DNA of 64,000 bases from Apis mellifera (Eukaryota; Arthropoda; Insecta; Hymenoptera; Apidae). The notes under the pieces were generated by a model. It saw only the letters and a list, made by a program, of their open reading frames with translations, did no database searches and was not told where the DNA came from. Position 1 is the stretch's first letter. Each line of letters starts with the position of its first letter. The DNA is taken from positions 10,662,086 to 10,726,085 of the forward strand of contig NC_037638.1 of assembly GCF_003254395.2 (NCBI RefSeq), given 5' to 3'. The position numbers were made by a program, and so were the translations under genes. Shown piece by piece: positions 49,376 to 62,387 of the stretch.

Positions 49376-52132
49376 GCACTAACGACGACAGGAAAAAACA
49401 CGAGGAAGCAGAGCGATGACAAGCAATAGAGCGGGTCCAGTAAGGCAGCAATGGGGTAAATGGTGGCGACAGTGGTGGTTTCAGAAGCCAGAAGAGGTGG
49501 TGGAGAGATTGTAATAGTGGTGAAGGTGAGAGGGTGGTGAACGCAACTGGTGCTCGTGACGCGATCGTGGTGCACCCGTGGCATCGCATACGCGCATGCG
49601 CGAATGCGTGTCGTCAAGGCAACGGTTCCGGAGTAACTGCCCGGTGAACGCAGCCCTCCACAGACCATGCTCCTGGCTCTCTCCTCCTCTCGCTTTCGGC
49701 TCTTCTCTCTATCTCTTCTCCCCTCCCGCGGCCCAACGTTGCTCGATCTCTGTTTTTGTCGTCAACACGGCTCGCTCGTTTTCCCTGTTTCTTTACCCTC
49801 GCATCAACTTTTGCCTTTTGCTTATGGCTGGTTCACGCCCAAGGCGCGACCGATTCCAACTGTCTAGGTGGCCATCAAACACGCCCCCCCCTCCCATTCT
49901 CTCCCTCTCTATCTTCGTTCGTTCGTTCATCATTGTCGAACCAGTGAACACTTCTTTCTCTACGATCTTTACATAGTATCCGCCCCCTTTATCGTTCCAA
50001 CTTTTCTCTCAGTCTTCTTGCAGTTTCCGCGTATATATCGCTCGTTTTCCATTTCGCTTGAAACAAGAGCGCGATTATTCTGATTCAACTGTCAACGATT
50101 TTCTCACCGATCTCACCTCTTTATTTATCGTGATAATTCGATATTTCGTTCGGAGAAAAAAATTTGGCTAATATGAACAGAAACAAAAACGGATATTTTC
50201 GATATCGTGATGATGAATTTAGATTTCGAATTTAATAAAAATAATCCTAAAAATGAACGCGGGTCGTACAGCAGAGAAAATTGTTCTTTTATCTCTTCTG
50301 GAGTCCCGTTGCGCTCCTTACAGTCGCGCGATCCTTTGGTGTCTCTCCATCTCCTTCTCTCGATCTTCCTCGTTAGAGAACGGGAACGGCCATAGCCATT
50401 CCGCCAACGCTTGTCTGACGTCATCGCACTAAGGCTACTAACGTGTGTCTCATCTCGTCTCGTCTCTTGTTGCGTACACGATCCGTTGTGTGACGATTCT
50501 TGCAAGTTTTGATGCTCCAAAATAAAAATATTCTTGCTTACAAAACGTTGCTTACAAAAAAAATTCGATCCAATTTCGTTCGTCTATAGATACTTAAGAA
50601 AAAGAAAGAGAGAAATATTTCGATGATCCATCTCGATAATAATAAGAGTAAAGAATGATTTGATACAGCGTGAGGAAGAAAAATTCTTTTGATCTGAAAT
50701 TGTCAACGGTGGGAAAACTGAAATCCCATTAAATTTGGCGAAGAGGGCAAAACGAGATATGTAGTAGGACTACTTATATGCAGCAACATAGGCATCTCGA
50801 ATCTCTCCCCTCCCACGGAATCAAGAGATTCCCTTTCTCTTTAGATTGTGAAACGATTTTCTATCGTGGCGCTTTAGCTTTGCGGATTTATTATATATGC
50901 AACGGGTTACGCAAATTACGACAAAGTGCAAATATTTCACATGACCTGCACCTGCATCCCCCTTTCTACGCGCGATCATTTAAACCAAGCGGACACGTAA
51001 ATTGCAATCGGCAATCATCTCGCACAATGAATCTTTACGAATCGTTAATAATGTAAATACGAGAGAACGATATTTAAATTCACGAACATTCGATCGATAA
51101 AGTTTAGATGAATTTTTCGTTCCTTTTTTTTTTTTTTTTTGAAACACGTGTATTTGTAGGTATGCATAAGAGAATTCGTCGATCGATCGATCGATAATTG
51201 CCCGATTTACACGTTCAAATTGATCGCTCATTTCAAATCGGCCTCCATTCCAGAATCATGATTCACCTTTCATCCTTCTCTTCCTCTTTTCTTGTGTCCT
51301 CAATATATGTAACCAGTGAAGCGCAAAAATTAAATACGCAAGAGTTACGTGTTTACATGTGTTAAATAGATTAAACGAATACTAAGAAATTGTCCCGACA
51401 ATGCGTGTATATTTGAACAAAATTTTTTTATTAAACAATTAAAATTCGAATAAAAATTTTGAAGATTAAAAAATGGAAAATATATTCAATCTTCTTTTTA
51501 TTTCTCTATCAATGTTTGTATTGCTATAGTCACTTTTATCAAGAATTAAAAACTAACGAAATCATATTGAAAAAGATTGAATAGAAGATCTTGAGTAAGT
51601 AACTGAATTTTAAATAAAGTATTAAAAGATAACAGAAAAAAAAAAAGAAGAAAATCAGAAACGATGATAATAAGATACAAAGAAAGTGGAAAAAATGAGA
51701 TCAATGAATAAGCATATTGATAAATATCAATTCGCAAGATTATATAAGCGTTTATATAAAGTTGGATAACAATTATCAGGATGATCTGCAACATAAGTAG
51801 CCAATAATTATCCCCATCATTGAAAATGATTCCCCTTGATACATCACGAAAGAAACGTTGATACGTTTATTTTAACTTTTGGATCTCTTTTCCTTTCATC
51901 GAATTCTCTATATTTGACAAAATGCAAAAGGAATTTCGAGTATAATCTGAATTAAGATTCAATTATTCCATAAATGTTTACGTTTCGATTTTCGAATAGT
52001 TATTCAACTTTTACTGTATTTGTCGTCGTAGTAGTAGTAGTGTATATTGAGCTAGAATTGTGTGTGCATCACAGAGGAGACCCCCCACTATTAGGTACGG
52101 AAGCAATGATACTTATGAATGGGAGTATTCGC

Positions 52133-52175
52133 CCATTGGCCGTCTTCGATAGCCAATGGCTGGCTGCATGCAGCC
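52133..52175. promoter_or_regulatory. inverted CCAAT pair plus 14-bp palindrome at the composition boundary
   Basis: CCATTGGC (52133-52140) and GCCAATGG (52152-52159) form a perfect inverted repeat carrying two opposed CCAAT boxes. Two bases later comes the perfect palindrome GGCTGCATGCAGCC (52162-52175). This dense cluster is at the last CpG-rich DNA before the AT-rich domain. It looks like a promoter or enhancer core, but no start codon is near it. Confidence 0.4.
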
Positions 52176-52215
52176 CTCTGCGCGATTCTCACTGAGTTCG
52201 TCGCCGTACGAATTC

Positions 52216-54459
52216 TCGTAGATCAACGATATAGATTAATTTATTAATAAATATGCTTACAGATATGATAACGTTTTGATTAAATTACATTACGGTCTAT
52301 ATGGGAATCATGAGAGTGAATATTAAAAGATAGAGATATCGGAATTCGAAAATTGTTCATTGAATTAAAATTAAAAAAAAATCAGTAGAAAGATTTCTGC
52401 TTACATGAATGAAAAAGTAACGCAAATCAATTTTTCATTATATTTTCGAGAATTGAACGTTTAAAATAATATTAAACTAATATATTTATATATTTCATTC
52501 TTATAAGTAGTTATTTATGAGTATTTATATATTCTTATTATATTTCTCCTTTGTGAAAATACTTTTCTTTAGAATAGTAATAATTATCATTCGATAAATC
52601 GTAATCTATAACTTTTTTTGCCGAACATTTTATATTATGTTCAATGAAAATCTTTTATACGCATTCTCAAATATTGGAGTATATAATATAAATTTATTTA
52701 TCTTCAATAAGCTTTGCATTTTTATTGTGTTTAAATTATTTATTGTTTATTAAATATATTATTATTAAAATTGTTCAATTTTTTGTTTCCTTGCAAAAAA
52801 AAATGTAATATGATATAATTTCGTAAAATGCAAATAATATTTTATCGATCTTTTTTAGTTTCGTGGTTAAAATATATCAATATATTGCTGCTTAGCAAGA
52901 TATATTGTATTAGAATATAATAATATAAATAGAAAAATATAAAGAATATAATAAGAATAAACAAGGTGAATTTCCAATTCATTTTTTCACTTATCTTTTT
53001 CTTTTATTATTCGTATTTTTCATATTTAGATTTCATAATAAAAAAGTAAATAAATATGAAAACAATTATCAAGTATATGAGAATAAATATGATGATTACG
53101 AAGATTGAGCTTATCAAGCTTATATTATATATCTTTTATTTCGTAATTATCTTTGTTTTTTTCTATTCGGAGTTATGTTTTTCAATTGTCTTTCAATGCT
53201 AGAAATGACATTTGTAGCAGCATAATCTCCAAATGGGATATCATATTTCTTCTCTTATTTATATTTTTTCGATATATAAATTCATTCACATCTGCTAAAA
53301 ACTTATTGCTGCGGAGATCGAATAATCTCTATATTATAACTAATTTTAATTAATTAAAATTAATAGCTTTTTTTTTTAAATTTAAAAAAGAAAAATTGTA
53401 CATATTTTTGTTATATACATAAAGAATAATATTTTAAAAGCAGAATTTTTTTTCATAATTTTTCATTTTAACTTGAATTTATGTATAAATACATAAATAT
53501 ATATGTACATAATAATCGTTTTCCATTTCATCTGCATTTATTGCGATAATCAGAATATAATTTATTTTATTTTTTATTTTATTCAATTTTTTTATGTATT
53601 TGAAATAAAAAAATAATGAAATTTTATAATAAAATAGAAAAGAATATCCGAACAAAATATATTCATGATATATGATGTAATATATCACATACATTAATAA
53701 TATAATTCGACTCTAAAACACAAAAGAAAATGAAATATATTTTTTAATTATATTATTATAATTTTTGTCATGAAATTAATAAATAAGTAATAAAAATATC
53801 TACTTTGATTAAAAATCAACGTATTAATTTTGTCAAGCTTATATTAAGTTTAAAATATACATTAATAAATAAATAAACGCGTCATAATTTAATTTTATTA
53901 TGTTATTAATTTTTATGATAATATGTAGAAAATTTATCATAATATTTCATATTAATTTTATTATTTATATCAGAATTAGGAAACAAAGAACGATAGATAG
54001 TCTATGAAAATAACTTATATAAAAAAAAAAAAAAATATTAAAAATATTAAAAATATAATATAAAATAGAAAATTGTTACGAAATTATGAAAAATGCATCA
54101 TAAAAATTTATATCATAAATTAAATTAATCTTACATTTTTAATATTTACTTTTATATTTAACAATAAACTATTATATAACAATATATATTATAATTATTA
54201 TAAATATTTTAAATATGCAATTTATTATTTAATTTTAAATATAATTTATTCATATTGTTATATATGCTTATTAATGAATTACAGACATAATATTTATTTC
54301 AAATATAAACACCATTTTCAAAATGTTTTGAAAAATATTTGCAAAAAAAAATTTAACATAAAAAAAAAATTGATGAAAAAATTTTATGAATTTTAACAAA
54401 TTTATTTGTGTTGCTATTTTTACTACCAAAACTTTTATTAAAAATTTAAAAATATATGT
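52216..54459. other. AT-rich intergenic DNA left of the OCIA gene
   Basis: Over 80 percent A+T by eye, almost no CpG, with TA-rich low-complexity runs. It is the 3' flank of the minus-strand OCIA gene. No coding region was seen; short Leu/Ile/Tyr/Phe-rich frames are expected by chance. Confidence 0.7.
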
Positions 54460-55640
54460 TCAACTCCAAGTTTTCTTTTCATCGAATTCTTCTTCAGGAA
54501 TTGCTGATTCTTTTGGATGTTTATTCTGTTGACTTTCCAATGATTTTGATTTTGTTTGTGTTACTTTATTTCTGTAAATGAAATTAAAATAAGAACAATA
54601 ATATTTTATAAAATTGAAAGTGAGATAACATATATAAAATAATACATATAAAATCAAAATTTTATGTGTATTATTAAGAAAGAATAAAATTAAAAAAATA
54701 CAAAAAGTAGTTTATTTCTCTATATAATTGATTAAAAATTAATTTATACTTTTCAATATTATCAAATTGATTCTTCAGTTCTTTTCTGTGTTGAATCCAT
54801 AAATCATCATATGTCACACGTTTCTTCTGTTTTTCTTGTGATTCACTTTTTAATTCATCTTGAAAATTATCAGTTGCATCATAAAATTCATTTGCTTCAA
54901 ATATAATTTAAAAATTTAATTATTGAAAAAAAATAGTCAAGTTATATTTCTTTAATAAACTTACTATTGCTTTCAGATTGCGTATCAATATTATCCCACA
55001 CTGATTTTTCATCAGTTACATTATCAAAATGTATAGAATATTTTTCTTGATCTTGATAAGAGGTATCAATATCATCAGTATTTTGCAATTGTTTTCTAAA
55101 TATGTTTCAAATTACTTTATTAACTAATTAAAAAATAAATATTATGCAATATATTATAAAAATAAATAATACCTTTTCTCATTAAGATTACTTAATGGTT
55201 GTAATGCACCAAATGCTTTTTGATAACATACAGGTGTATATGTCAATTTGCCAAATAAATACATTGACATACCTACAAATGCTGTCAAAATAGGTCTACC
55301 CATACCCGAACCCTTAGGTGTTAGAAAATATGTTAGTAATGAACTTAAACACGAATAAGGAAGAGCAGATTTAAAAACAGCCTCTGTCTTCATACAATCT
55401 TGAAAAATCATCATAGTTTCTGGTGTTGCATTAGGAATCTATAATTAATCAATAACTTTTTATTTTAACTTTAAACAATTTTCTTTTCTTTCTACAATTT
55501 AATATCAAAAAATTTTATTTTTAAATACTATCAGTATAATATGTATAAATATATAATAATAAGCATAATATATGATGAATAAATTTAATTACCACTTCCT
55601 GAAAAAGTTCTATTTCGCTTTTGTCTTTTTGTTGGAACAT
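54460..55640 (-). CDS. OCIAD1: OCIA domain-containing protein 1-like (asrij/OCIAD1 family), complete, 5 exons
   Basis: Reading the minus strand, coding exons are 55640-55593, 55438-55173, 55095-54965, 54894-54750 and 54571-54460, all with GT-AG borders and matching phases, giving 233 aa; human OCIAD1 is about 245 aa. It starts MFQQKDKSEIELFQEV and ends in DEKKTWS. The OCIA domain lies at about residues 25-105: a Cys-x-x-Glu stretch (DCMKTEAVFKSALP), then two hydrophobic segments, SALPYSCLSSLLTYFLTP and PILTAFVGMSMYLFGKLTY, with a conserved-type Gly-Lys-Leu-Thr-Tyr end and a following Cys. The rest is charged and probably disordered, with a VTYDDLWIQHR patch that resembles the C-terminal YDELR motif of OCIAD1. 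Family members are membrane proteins of mitochondria and endosomes, linked to JAK/STAT signalling and blood-cell homeostasis (Drosophila asrij) and to respiratory complex assembly. The function here is inferred from the family. The surrounding DNA is AT-rich and CpG-poor. Confidence 0.85.
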
Positions 55641-57844
55641 TGTGCACAATTTGTGCGTTATTACCGAACATTAAGATTACTTATATATTTTCCATATAAC
55701 CTCACTAGAAGATCTTAAAGCTTCAAGCATATTCATGTAGAAGATCAGATGACTAACCTTTCATGCATTTAATGATTTAAAACTTATATATTAATAATCA
55801 ATGCCGTTTAATAAAAATAATAAACTATTTCAAATAATATATATTACCTCTTACGTACATCTTGTATTCTATAAAAATAATCTATTATAATAATTCTTTT
55901 AGCAAATTCAATACAATATGCTATTAACACATTTTAAATGGAGCGGGAAATTTTAAATACTATTCTATTTACTAAATTTAATAAATAAAGAAAACTATAA
56001 CAATTCGCTAATATTTATATAATTAAAATAACTAGATTTCATTATTCAATATATTTATTTAATAGTAAATCTTTAAATTATATATCATAAATATATAATT
56101 AATAACATTTAAAAAATTTTATTGTCTGCTTAAATCAAAATGAATTCAAAATTAAATTTTATAAATATAAAAATAATATATATAATAATAATAAAATAAT
56201 ATATAAAAATAAAATAAATTAAAATAATTTTTTTTTTTTACATTTATTTTATATTTATTCTCTTATCTATTTCTATATAAAATATGTAATTTATTAAAAA
56301 AAGATAGTATATACTCACATTGAATAATATAAATAAATATTACACAGGATATATTATATGATTTTTTTATTAGATATTGTTGAATATTGCATAGTTGTTA
56401 GGAAAATGATATAATTCAAAATTTGTACTTATTAAATTATTGATACAAAAAAAAATCATTGTTATTTTTATTTTAATAGTAAAATACTGTAAATATCTTT
56501 ACAAATCATAAATTTTCAATTTGATACTTTGATATGATATTCTTGATATAGTGATTCGAATCAAAAATTTCCTTTAAAATCATGATTTTTAAGTTATATC
56601 AGTTTTTCAACAAATATGTGATACATACATATCTACAATATATACATAAATATATTAAATTTATATTAAAATAAGATAAAATAAAATTATATTCATGTCA
56701 CAAAAATATAAAAAAATATACAAATATATTTTTTATAAATACATATCAAATTTAATATATTTATATAATTTTTTATATAATTTTTCTAAAAATATGGAAT
56801 TATTTGATACATTATTTAATTATTTAGCAATTTTATTATAATATACATATATAATAATATATTATTATACATATATAATATTATTGATTACATTTGAATA
56901 TCATATTAAAAATTATTAAAATATAAAATAATTATTAAGTATTAATTTAAATTTATTAATAATTATTAAATATAATATTAAAATTTATATGGTATTTTAG
57001 AGCTTTTCTCTTTTAATTATATGTAAAATTATTTTTAAACATGTTTATATCTTTAACAATTTAAATTCATATTTTGAATATTTTCACAATTCTATTTCAA
57101 ATATGTATTTATGATATGCACAGCATAAAATACTTTATTTGCATTTAAGTGTTAATTTAATAAGAATGGAAATTTACATTATATGTATCTATGTATATAT
57201 ATATATATTTGCTTACTGCCACTTGCTAGAAAAATATTCCATATTCTTTGCTATATATATATATATATATATATCATTACATATAAATAAATATATTAAT
57301 ATAAAAATATAAATTATAAAGTATATATTTAAAGAATAATAATTAAACTAATAATCAATATAATCAGTATAATTGTTAAAAATATTATATATTTTAATAT
57401 GTTTACACAAGAAATTTATGCAAAAATATTTAAGTCAAAAATTAAATTACCATAATTACTAGTTTATATTTAAATTTTTCTTATTATTTGTTTTGCAAAA
57501 TAATATTTTTATAAATTTACATTTACAAATTTTGCATTTTCTTTAAAAAAATATTAAATAAAAAACATTAAAAACATATATATTTTACATATCCTACATA
57601 TATATATATATATAATTATACATAATATATTATATATAATAAATATAATATACATAATATATTATATATAATAAATTCTACATATATATACATATCTATT
57701 AATTATAAGGAATATATTATTTATAAGGATTTTTCTCTTAAAAATTTTCCATTCCTATTTGTGAACATCATAAAAATATGTATCATAATGTATTTTGTAA
57801 CTTATTGAGAAGAGGGAGTAGTGCTAATGAGCCTCTAATATCTA
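55641..57844. other. AT-rich intergenic DNA between two divergent genes
   Basis: It separates the OCIA gene (leftward) from the small secreted-protein gene (rightward), so it should hold both promoters. The 60 bp next to the OCIA start (GTGCACAA, GTGCGTT) carry the few CpGs. The rest is AT-rich simple sequence with (AT)n at 57252-57274. Confidence 0.65.
57619..57675. repeat. two-copy AT-rich tandem repeat, 31-bp period
   Basis: TACATAATATATTATATATA occurs at 57619 and 57650, each followed by ATAAAT. It lies in the intergenic DNA upstream of the small secreted-protein gene. Confidence 0.75.
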
Positions 57845-57852
57845 GTATAAAA
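57845..57852 (+). promoter_or_regulatory. possible TATA box of the secreted-protein gene
   Basis: TATAAAAG lies 35 bp before the ATG at 57887. If it is used, the 5' leader would be only about 10 nt, which is short, and AT-rich DNA produces such matches by chance. The preceding 50 bp are the least AT-rich part of the upstream region, which mildly supports a promoter here. Confidence 0.3.
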
Positions 57853-57886
57853 GAATGCTTGCTTGAAAATCAAGGCATTGTTGAAA

Positions 57887-58560
57887 ATGTTGTGTAACAG
57901 TGAAATTGATCGAAGCTTTAAAACATTTCAAGTGTTATATTTAATATTATTTTTATTTAATATATGTATACAATTAAGTATAACATTATCTGTACCTAAT
58001 ATGAATTATAATACAACAGCTACAATGTTAGCAAATGAATCATCATCAAATAATTCAATTGGTGATAATTTGTAAGAATATTTTATAATCTTAACATTCT
58101 TATAAATAAACACATATATATGTATATATTTATCCAAATTTTATAATCTTTTTTCTTTTTTTTTTTTGTTTATATTTTGCAGATATGTTATAAAAGCAAT
58201 GGTATATGAAATTGGTATATTAACAGATGCAGATAATACAACTAATAATAATACTGAAAGGTAATATTTAAATGATATTTTTCATCTTAGAGGACATATA
58301 TATTATCACCTCAAATTTTTAGAAATGATGCACAATAAAACTAATGTTTTAATTTTTAAAATATTTTTAAAGTATTTTAATTTTAATTTTATATTATATA
58401 TTAATTATATTTTATTAAAAATGTACACTTTATTTTACTTATGTACTTTATTAGTACATTTTACTCAAATGTATTACACTACATTAATTTATTTTTTCAC
58501 AGACATGAAGAAGTAAAACTTTCATTTTATAATCCTCCTAATGAAAACAATGGATCATAA
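57887..58560 (+). CDS. small predicted secreted glycoprotein, unknown function, 3 exons
   Basis: Exons 57887-58071, 58183-58260 and 58503-58560 join in frame (phases 2 and 2) through GT-AG introns to give 106 aa. The ATG at 57887 is chosen because it is the first ATG in the frame; the open frame extends upstream only through TTG. The N-terminus has a charged start and then a hydrophobic core, VLYLILFLFNICIQLSITLS, so a signal peptide or single anchor is likely. The mature part is short, Asn/Thr/Ser-rich, without cysteines after the signal, and has several N-x-S/T sequons (NTT, NES, NNS, NTT, NNT, NGS). Two stretches look less degenerate and may be the conserved core: YVIKAMVYEIGILTD at the start of exon 2 and EVKLSFYNPP in exon 3. 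I do not recognise the family. A neuropeptide precursor is possible, but no clear dibasic cleavage or amidation signal is visible. Confidence 0.72.
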
Positions 58561-60034
58561 ATTGGACATTACTATTTAATTAATTTCAATATAATTATTT
58601 TTTCAAAAAACAGATTTGAGAACATATATATAAAATATAAACAATTTTTAAAATGAATATGTATGTATTTGGCAAAATATAAATATATTCATTTAAATTA
58701 TATTAACTTAAATTAACAATAAATATATGTTTGAATAAAACTTATAACCAAAAAATATATATATATATATTATAAGAAAAACCTATAAGAAATATAATTT
58801 ATTGTAAAAAGTTTTATATATTAATTAACATTTTGTTTTAATCCATTTAATGTATGAATGAAATAAATACTTTTAAATAAATTATATTTTTTTTGTAATT
58901 AAAATCATGTATACAATTTTATTTAATATGAAATATTAAATTGAAATAATATATATAACATATTTAATTCATATATATATATAAAATATATTACTAGAAT
59001 GATATATTTATATATTTTATATAATATATTATATATTATATATTTAATATTAATATTTAATATTATATATATAATATTACATATTTAATATATTATATAA
59101 TTTAATTTTATAATTATATAATTATAATATATTATAATTATATAATATATATTTAATATATTAGTAGAAAATTTTTGAAGTCGATTTTAAAAATTAAAAT
59201 AGCAAAATAGAAATTTATATAAAAAAAATTGAATTGGTCATAGAAATAGAATGAAATCATTTCTATCATATTTTTACTTTCCCAATTTTAATAAAATTAA
59301 AATTCAACTTTTATTATTTGTTAAATAAATACAAATAAATATTTTTATTCTTAATGTAAATTTTTGTTTCTAAATATATATATATACAACGTGATAATTT
59401 TTCTTACATTGTTCATGATTGAATAAAGTATTATTTGGCCATGAGATGTCTCTGCACATTGATGTAAATAGTTGCATATTTGTAATAAAAAATTCGTAAT
59501 AAAATTCCTAATAAAAAATGTATGCATTTTAAAAAATATACATAATTTTGTATATACAAGATAAAATATAATAAAATAATTATAATAATAATAAATAAAT
59601 AATAAAGAATAATAAATAATAAATAATAATAAATAAAGAATAAACTAAAATAAATAAAGTAAAAGTAATTTAATTAAAAATTTGAAAAATATTAAATAAT
59701 TTATATTTTTTACATAAATATGTGTGACTTTTATATTATTAAAAATATAAAATAAAATATAAAAAAAATATAAATTGCAACATAAATTCATGTATTTGAA
59801 TTTATTAATTACAATTCTATACAATTTAAAATTAAATTTTTTACTTTTATTTTTATTATATAAAAATTTTTATAAATATTATCAATTTCACGAATTAATT
59901 TATATAATTAATATTATTTTTAATAAAAATAAATTTATATTAATATACAAATGTATATAATACAGGAAAAAAATGAAATTTTATTTTTATTTTGAAGAAA
60001 ATTAATAAGAAGTTATTTTTTTTATGTATTTAAT
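58561..60034. other. AT-rich intergenic DNA before Twinkle
   Basis: Contains the 3' flank of the secreted-protein gene and an extended TATATAATATT low-complexity tract at about 58970-59170. No recognisable promoter element or gene was seen. Confidence 0.65.
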
Positions 60035-62387
60035 ATGTTATTTAAATCATTGTTACAAATTTGTGCTCAAAAAACACAACACATTAAATATTTTATTAGT
60101 AAAAGATATTTTCATATAAACAATGAAGAATTTCTATTGAAATATAAATCTCCAACACGTTTAAAATACTTTCTTAAACAACAATGTTCAAATGTTATAG
60201 AAGGACACACATGTTTTATAATGGATTGTCCTATATGTAATAATAAAAAGACAAAATCAAAAATTTATGTAAATAAAAATACAGGTATATGAATTTTAAA
60301 GTTAAAATAAAAATAATTTTCAATAAAATTTCATTTAAGGAATTAATTGTAGGATTTTTTATATGTGATAAATGTAAATCCATGGATTCTTGGAATATAT
60401 TGGAAAAATTTTTATTATTAAAAAATTCAAATGATAATCTAAAAAATAAGGAACTTGATATATTAAGAACTAGTTGTAGTTTAAAAGAAAATTTTATAGA
60501 AAAATGGAAATGCATAATAAGTAATTGTCAAAGCATACGAGATCTGTCTCCAGAAGAATACAATATTTTTCTAAATAATTTTTCATTTCCTGTAATAAAA
60601 TAAATTAGATTTATATTTATTTTATATATTATTAATTCTAAAAATATATTTTCTAAATAATTTTTTTGTAGCATGTTTTACAAAAGGATATGTCACGGTT
60701 AAATTGTTTTTATGACAAGACAATCAATGCAATATATTTTCCACTAATAGGCCTAAATACATCTATAGTTGGATATAAATTATTTTCAACTAAACCACAA
60801 AAGGAAGAAACAGTTCCTGCTTTTGAAGTTAGTGGATGTATTGAATATAAACGATATTATAATAAAAATGATGATACTGCTATAATTGTGAGCTCAATAG
60901 ATGATTTGTTAGCTATAATGTCAAAACAATCTGCAAATGTAATTATATGTCTTCCATATAATTTAAGAAGTCTACCCCAACAATTGTTGCCATATATGGA
61001 ATCATTCAAAAAGTTAATTTTATGGTTTGGAAATGATGAAGTAAGTTGGTACAGTGCTAGACATTTTGCAAAAAAGTTAAACGAGAAAAGATGTTATCTT
61101 ATTAGACCAACAGATTCACAACCTCGACCAACATTAGCTGCTAAAATGAATTATAATTTTAATAATATTTTAATGAATGCTCAGCCTTTATGGCACAAAA
61201 GTATAATTACCTTTAATGATCTTAAAGAAGAAATCTTAATTGATTTACAAAACAATGATAAAGTAGAAGGAGTAAAATGGAAACGATATACAAGTTTAAA
61301 TCGCATACTAAAAGGTCATAGAAGAGGTGAATTCACTGTACTAACTGGGCCAACTGGTATAATATACGATATAATATAATATACACAATATACAATATAT
61401 AATATACGATATATAATATACAAATCAAGAATCTCAAATATATTTCTATGAATGAATTTTCTGTTTTTATTAGGATGTGGTAAAACAACCTTTATGAGTG
61501 AATATTCCTTAGATTTAGCAATGCAAGGTATCAATACATTATGGGGTAGTTTTGAAATAAGAAATGTAAGATTAATAAGAACAATGTTACAACAAATGGT
61601 AGGTGTACCTTTAAATGAAAATCTTGAAAATTTTTATACATATGCAAATGCTTTTGAAAAATTGCCAATTTATTTCATGACATTTCATGGTCAACAAAAT
61701 ATCAAAGTAGTAATGGATGTGAGTATAAATATAATTATAAAAATTAATTATTTTTTGTTTGAATTTACAATTATGATATATTTTATAATATATATGATAC
61801 ATTTATAGGCAGTTGAGCATGCAACATATGTACATGACATAGCTCATGTGGTAATTGATAATGTTCAATTTATGATGGGAATGACTAATGATTCAAAATA
61901 TATAGATAGGTATTATAGAATTATCATGTGGAATATATTTTATATTATTTAAAATAATGTAGTTACATTATAGATTTTGGAAGCAAGACGATATAATAGC
62001 TAAATTTAGAAATTTTGCTACCACATACAATTGTCATGTAACAATGATAATACATCCACGAAAAGAACGTAGTTATGAAGAATTGACAACATCATCGATT
62101 TTTGGAAGTGCAAAAGCAAGTCAAGAAGCAGATAATATACTAATTATTCAAGATAATAGACTTACGAGTATTCGAGGCAAAAAATATTTGCAAGTATGTA
62201 ATAAAAATAAAATGCATAGAAAATTATTTCAAATGTATTATTTTAAAATATATGTTTATAGGTAGCTAAAAATAGATATAGCGGTGATTTAGGTATTATG
62301 GTATTGGATTTCGATAAATCAAGTCTTAGTTATACATCAAAATTAAAAAATAAAGAAAAAAAAAATCTTAAACAAAAAAATGAATAG
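60035..62387 (+). CDS. TWNK: Twinkle mitochondrial DNA helicase, complete, 7 exons
   Basis: Exons 60035-60284, 60353-60591, 60672-61356, 61474-61718, 61809-61909, 61974-62193 and 62262-62387 join in frame with GT-AG introns to give 621 aa, normal for Twinkle (about 610-680 aa). This is the hexameric 5'-3' helicase that unwinds mtDNA at the replication fork with Pol gamma and mtSSB. The N-terminus is Lys/Arg-rich and lacks early acidic residues, fitting a mitochondrial targeting peptide. A zinc ribbon follows, with Cys65, Cys68, Cys88 and Cys91 (DCPICNN ... GFFICDKC). Residues about 164-350 form the degenerate primase-like region. The RecA-type helicase core has Walker A GPTGCGKTT at about 389-397, split across the exon 3/4 junction, Walker B HVVIDNVQF at about 486-494, and the motifs IHPRKE, SIFGSAKASQEADN and VAKNRYSGDLG. 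Walker A carries Cys where Ser is usual in vertebrates. An out-of-frame ATG 11 bp upstream opens a short overlapping frame that could dampen translation. AATAAA occurs at 62416. Confidence 0.97.

Larger units (their letters stand above)
46674..52215. other. region upstream of the 46.4-kb exon: CpG-rich, no convincing genes
   Basis: If the 46.4-kb exon is real, this is its 5' side and should hold its promoter or upstream non-coding exons. I see many overlapping open frames on both strands (47.2-50.5 kb), but they follow CT-, GA- and GGT-rich sequence and none has protein-like composition. Distinct contents are a tandem duplication, a strong hairpin and a GGT array, listed separately. CpG remains dense until about 52.2 kb. 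Confidence 0.55.

Noticed and set aside
58325..58516. 63-codon hydrophobic plus-strand frame
   Set aside because: It lies within intron 2 of the secreted-protein gene and is Leu/Phe/Tyr/Ile-rich as expected from AT-rich DNA.
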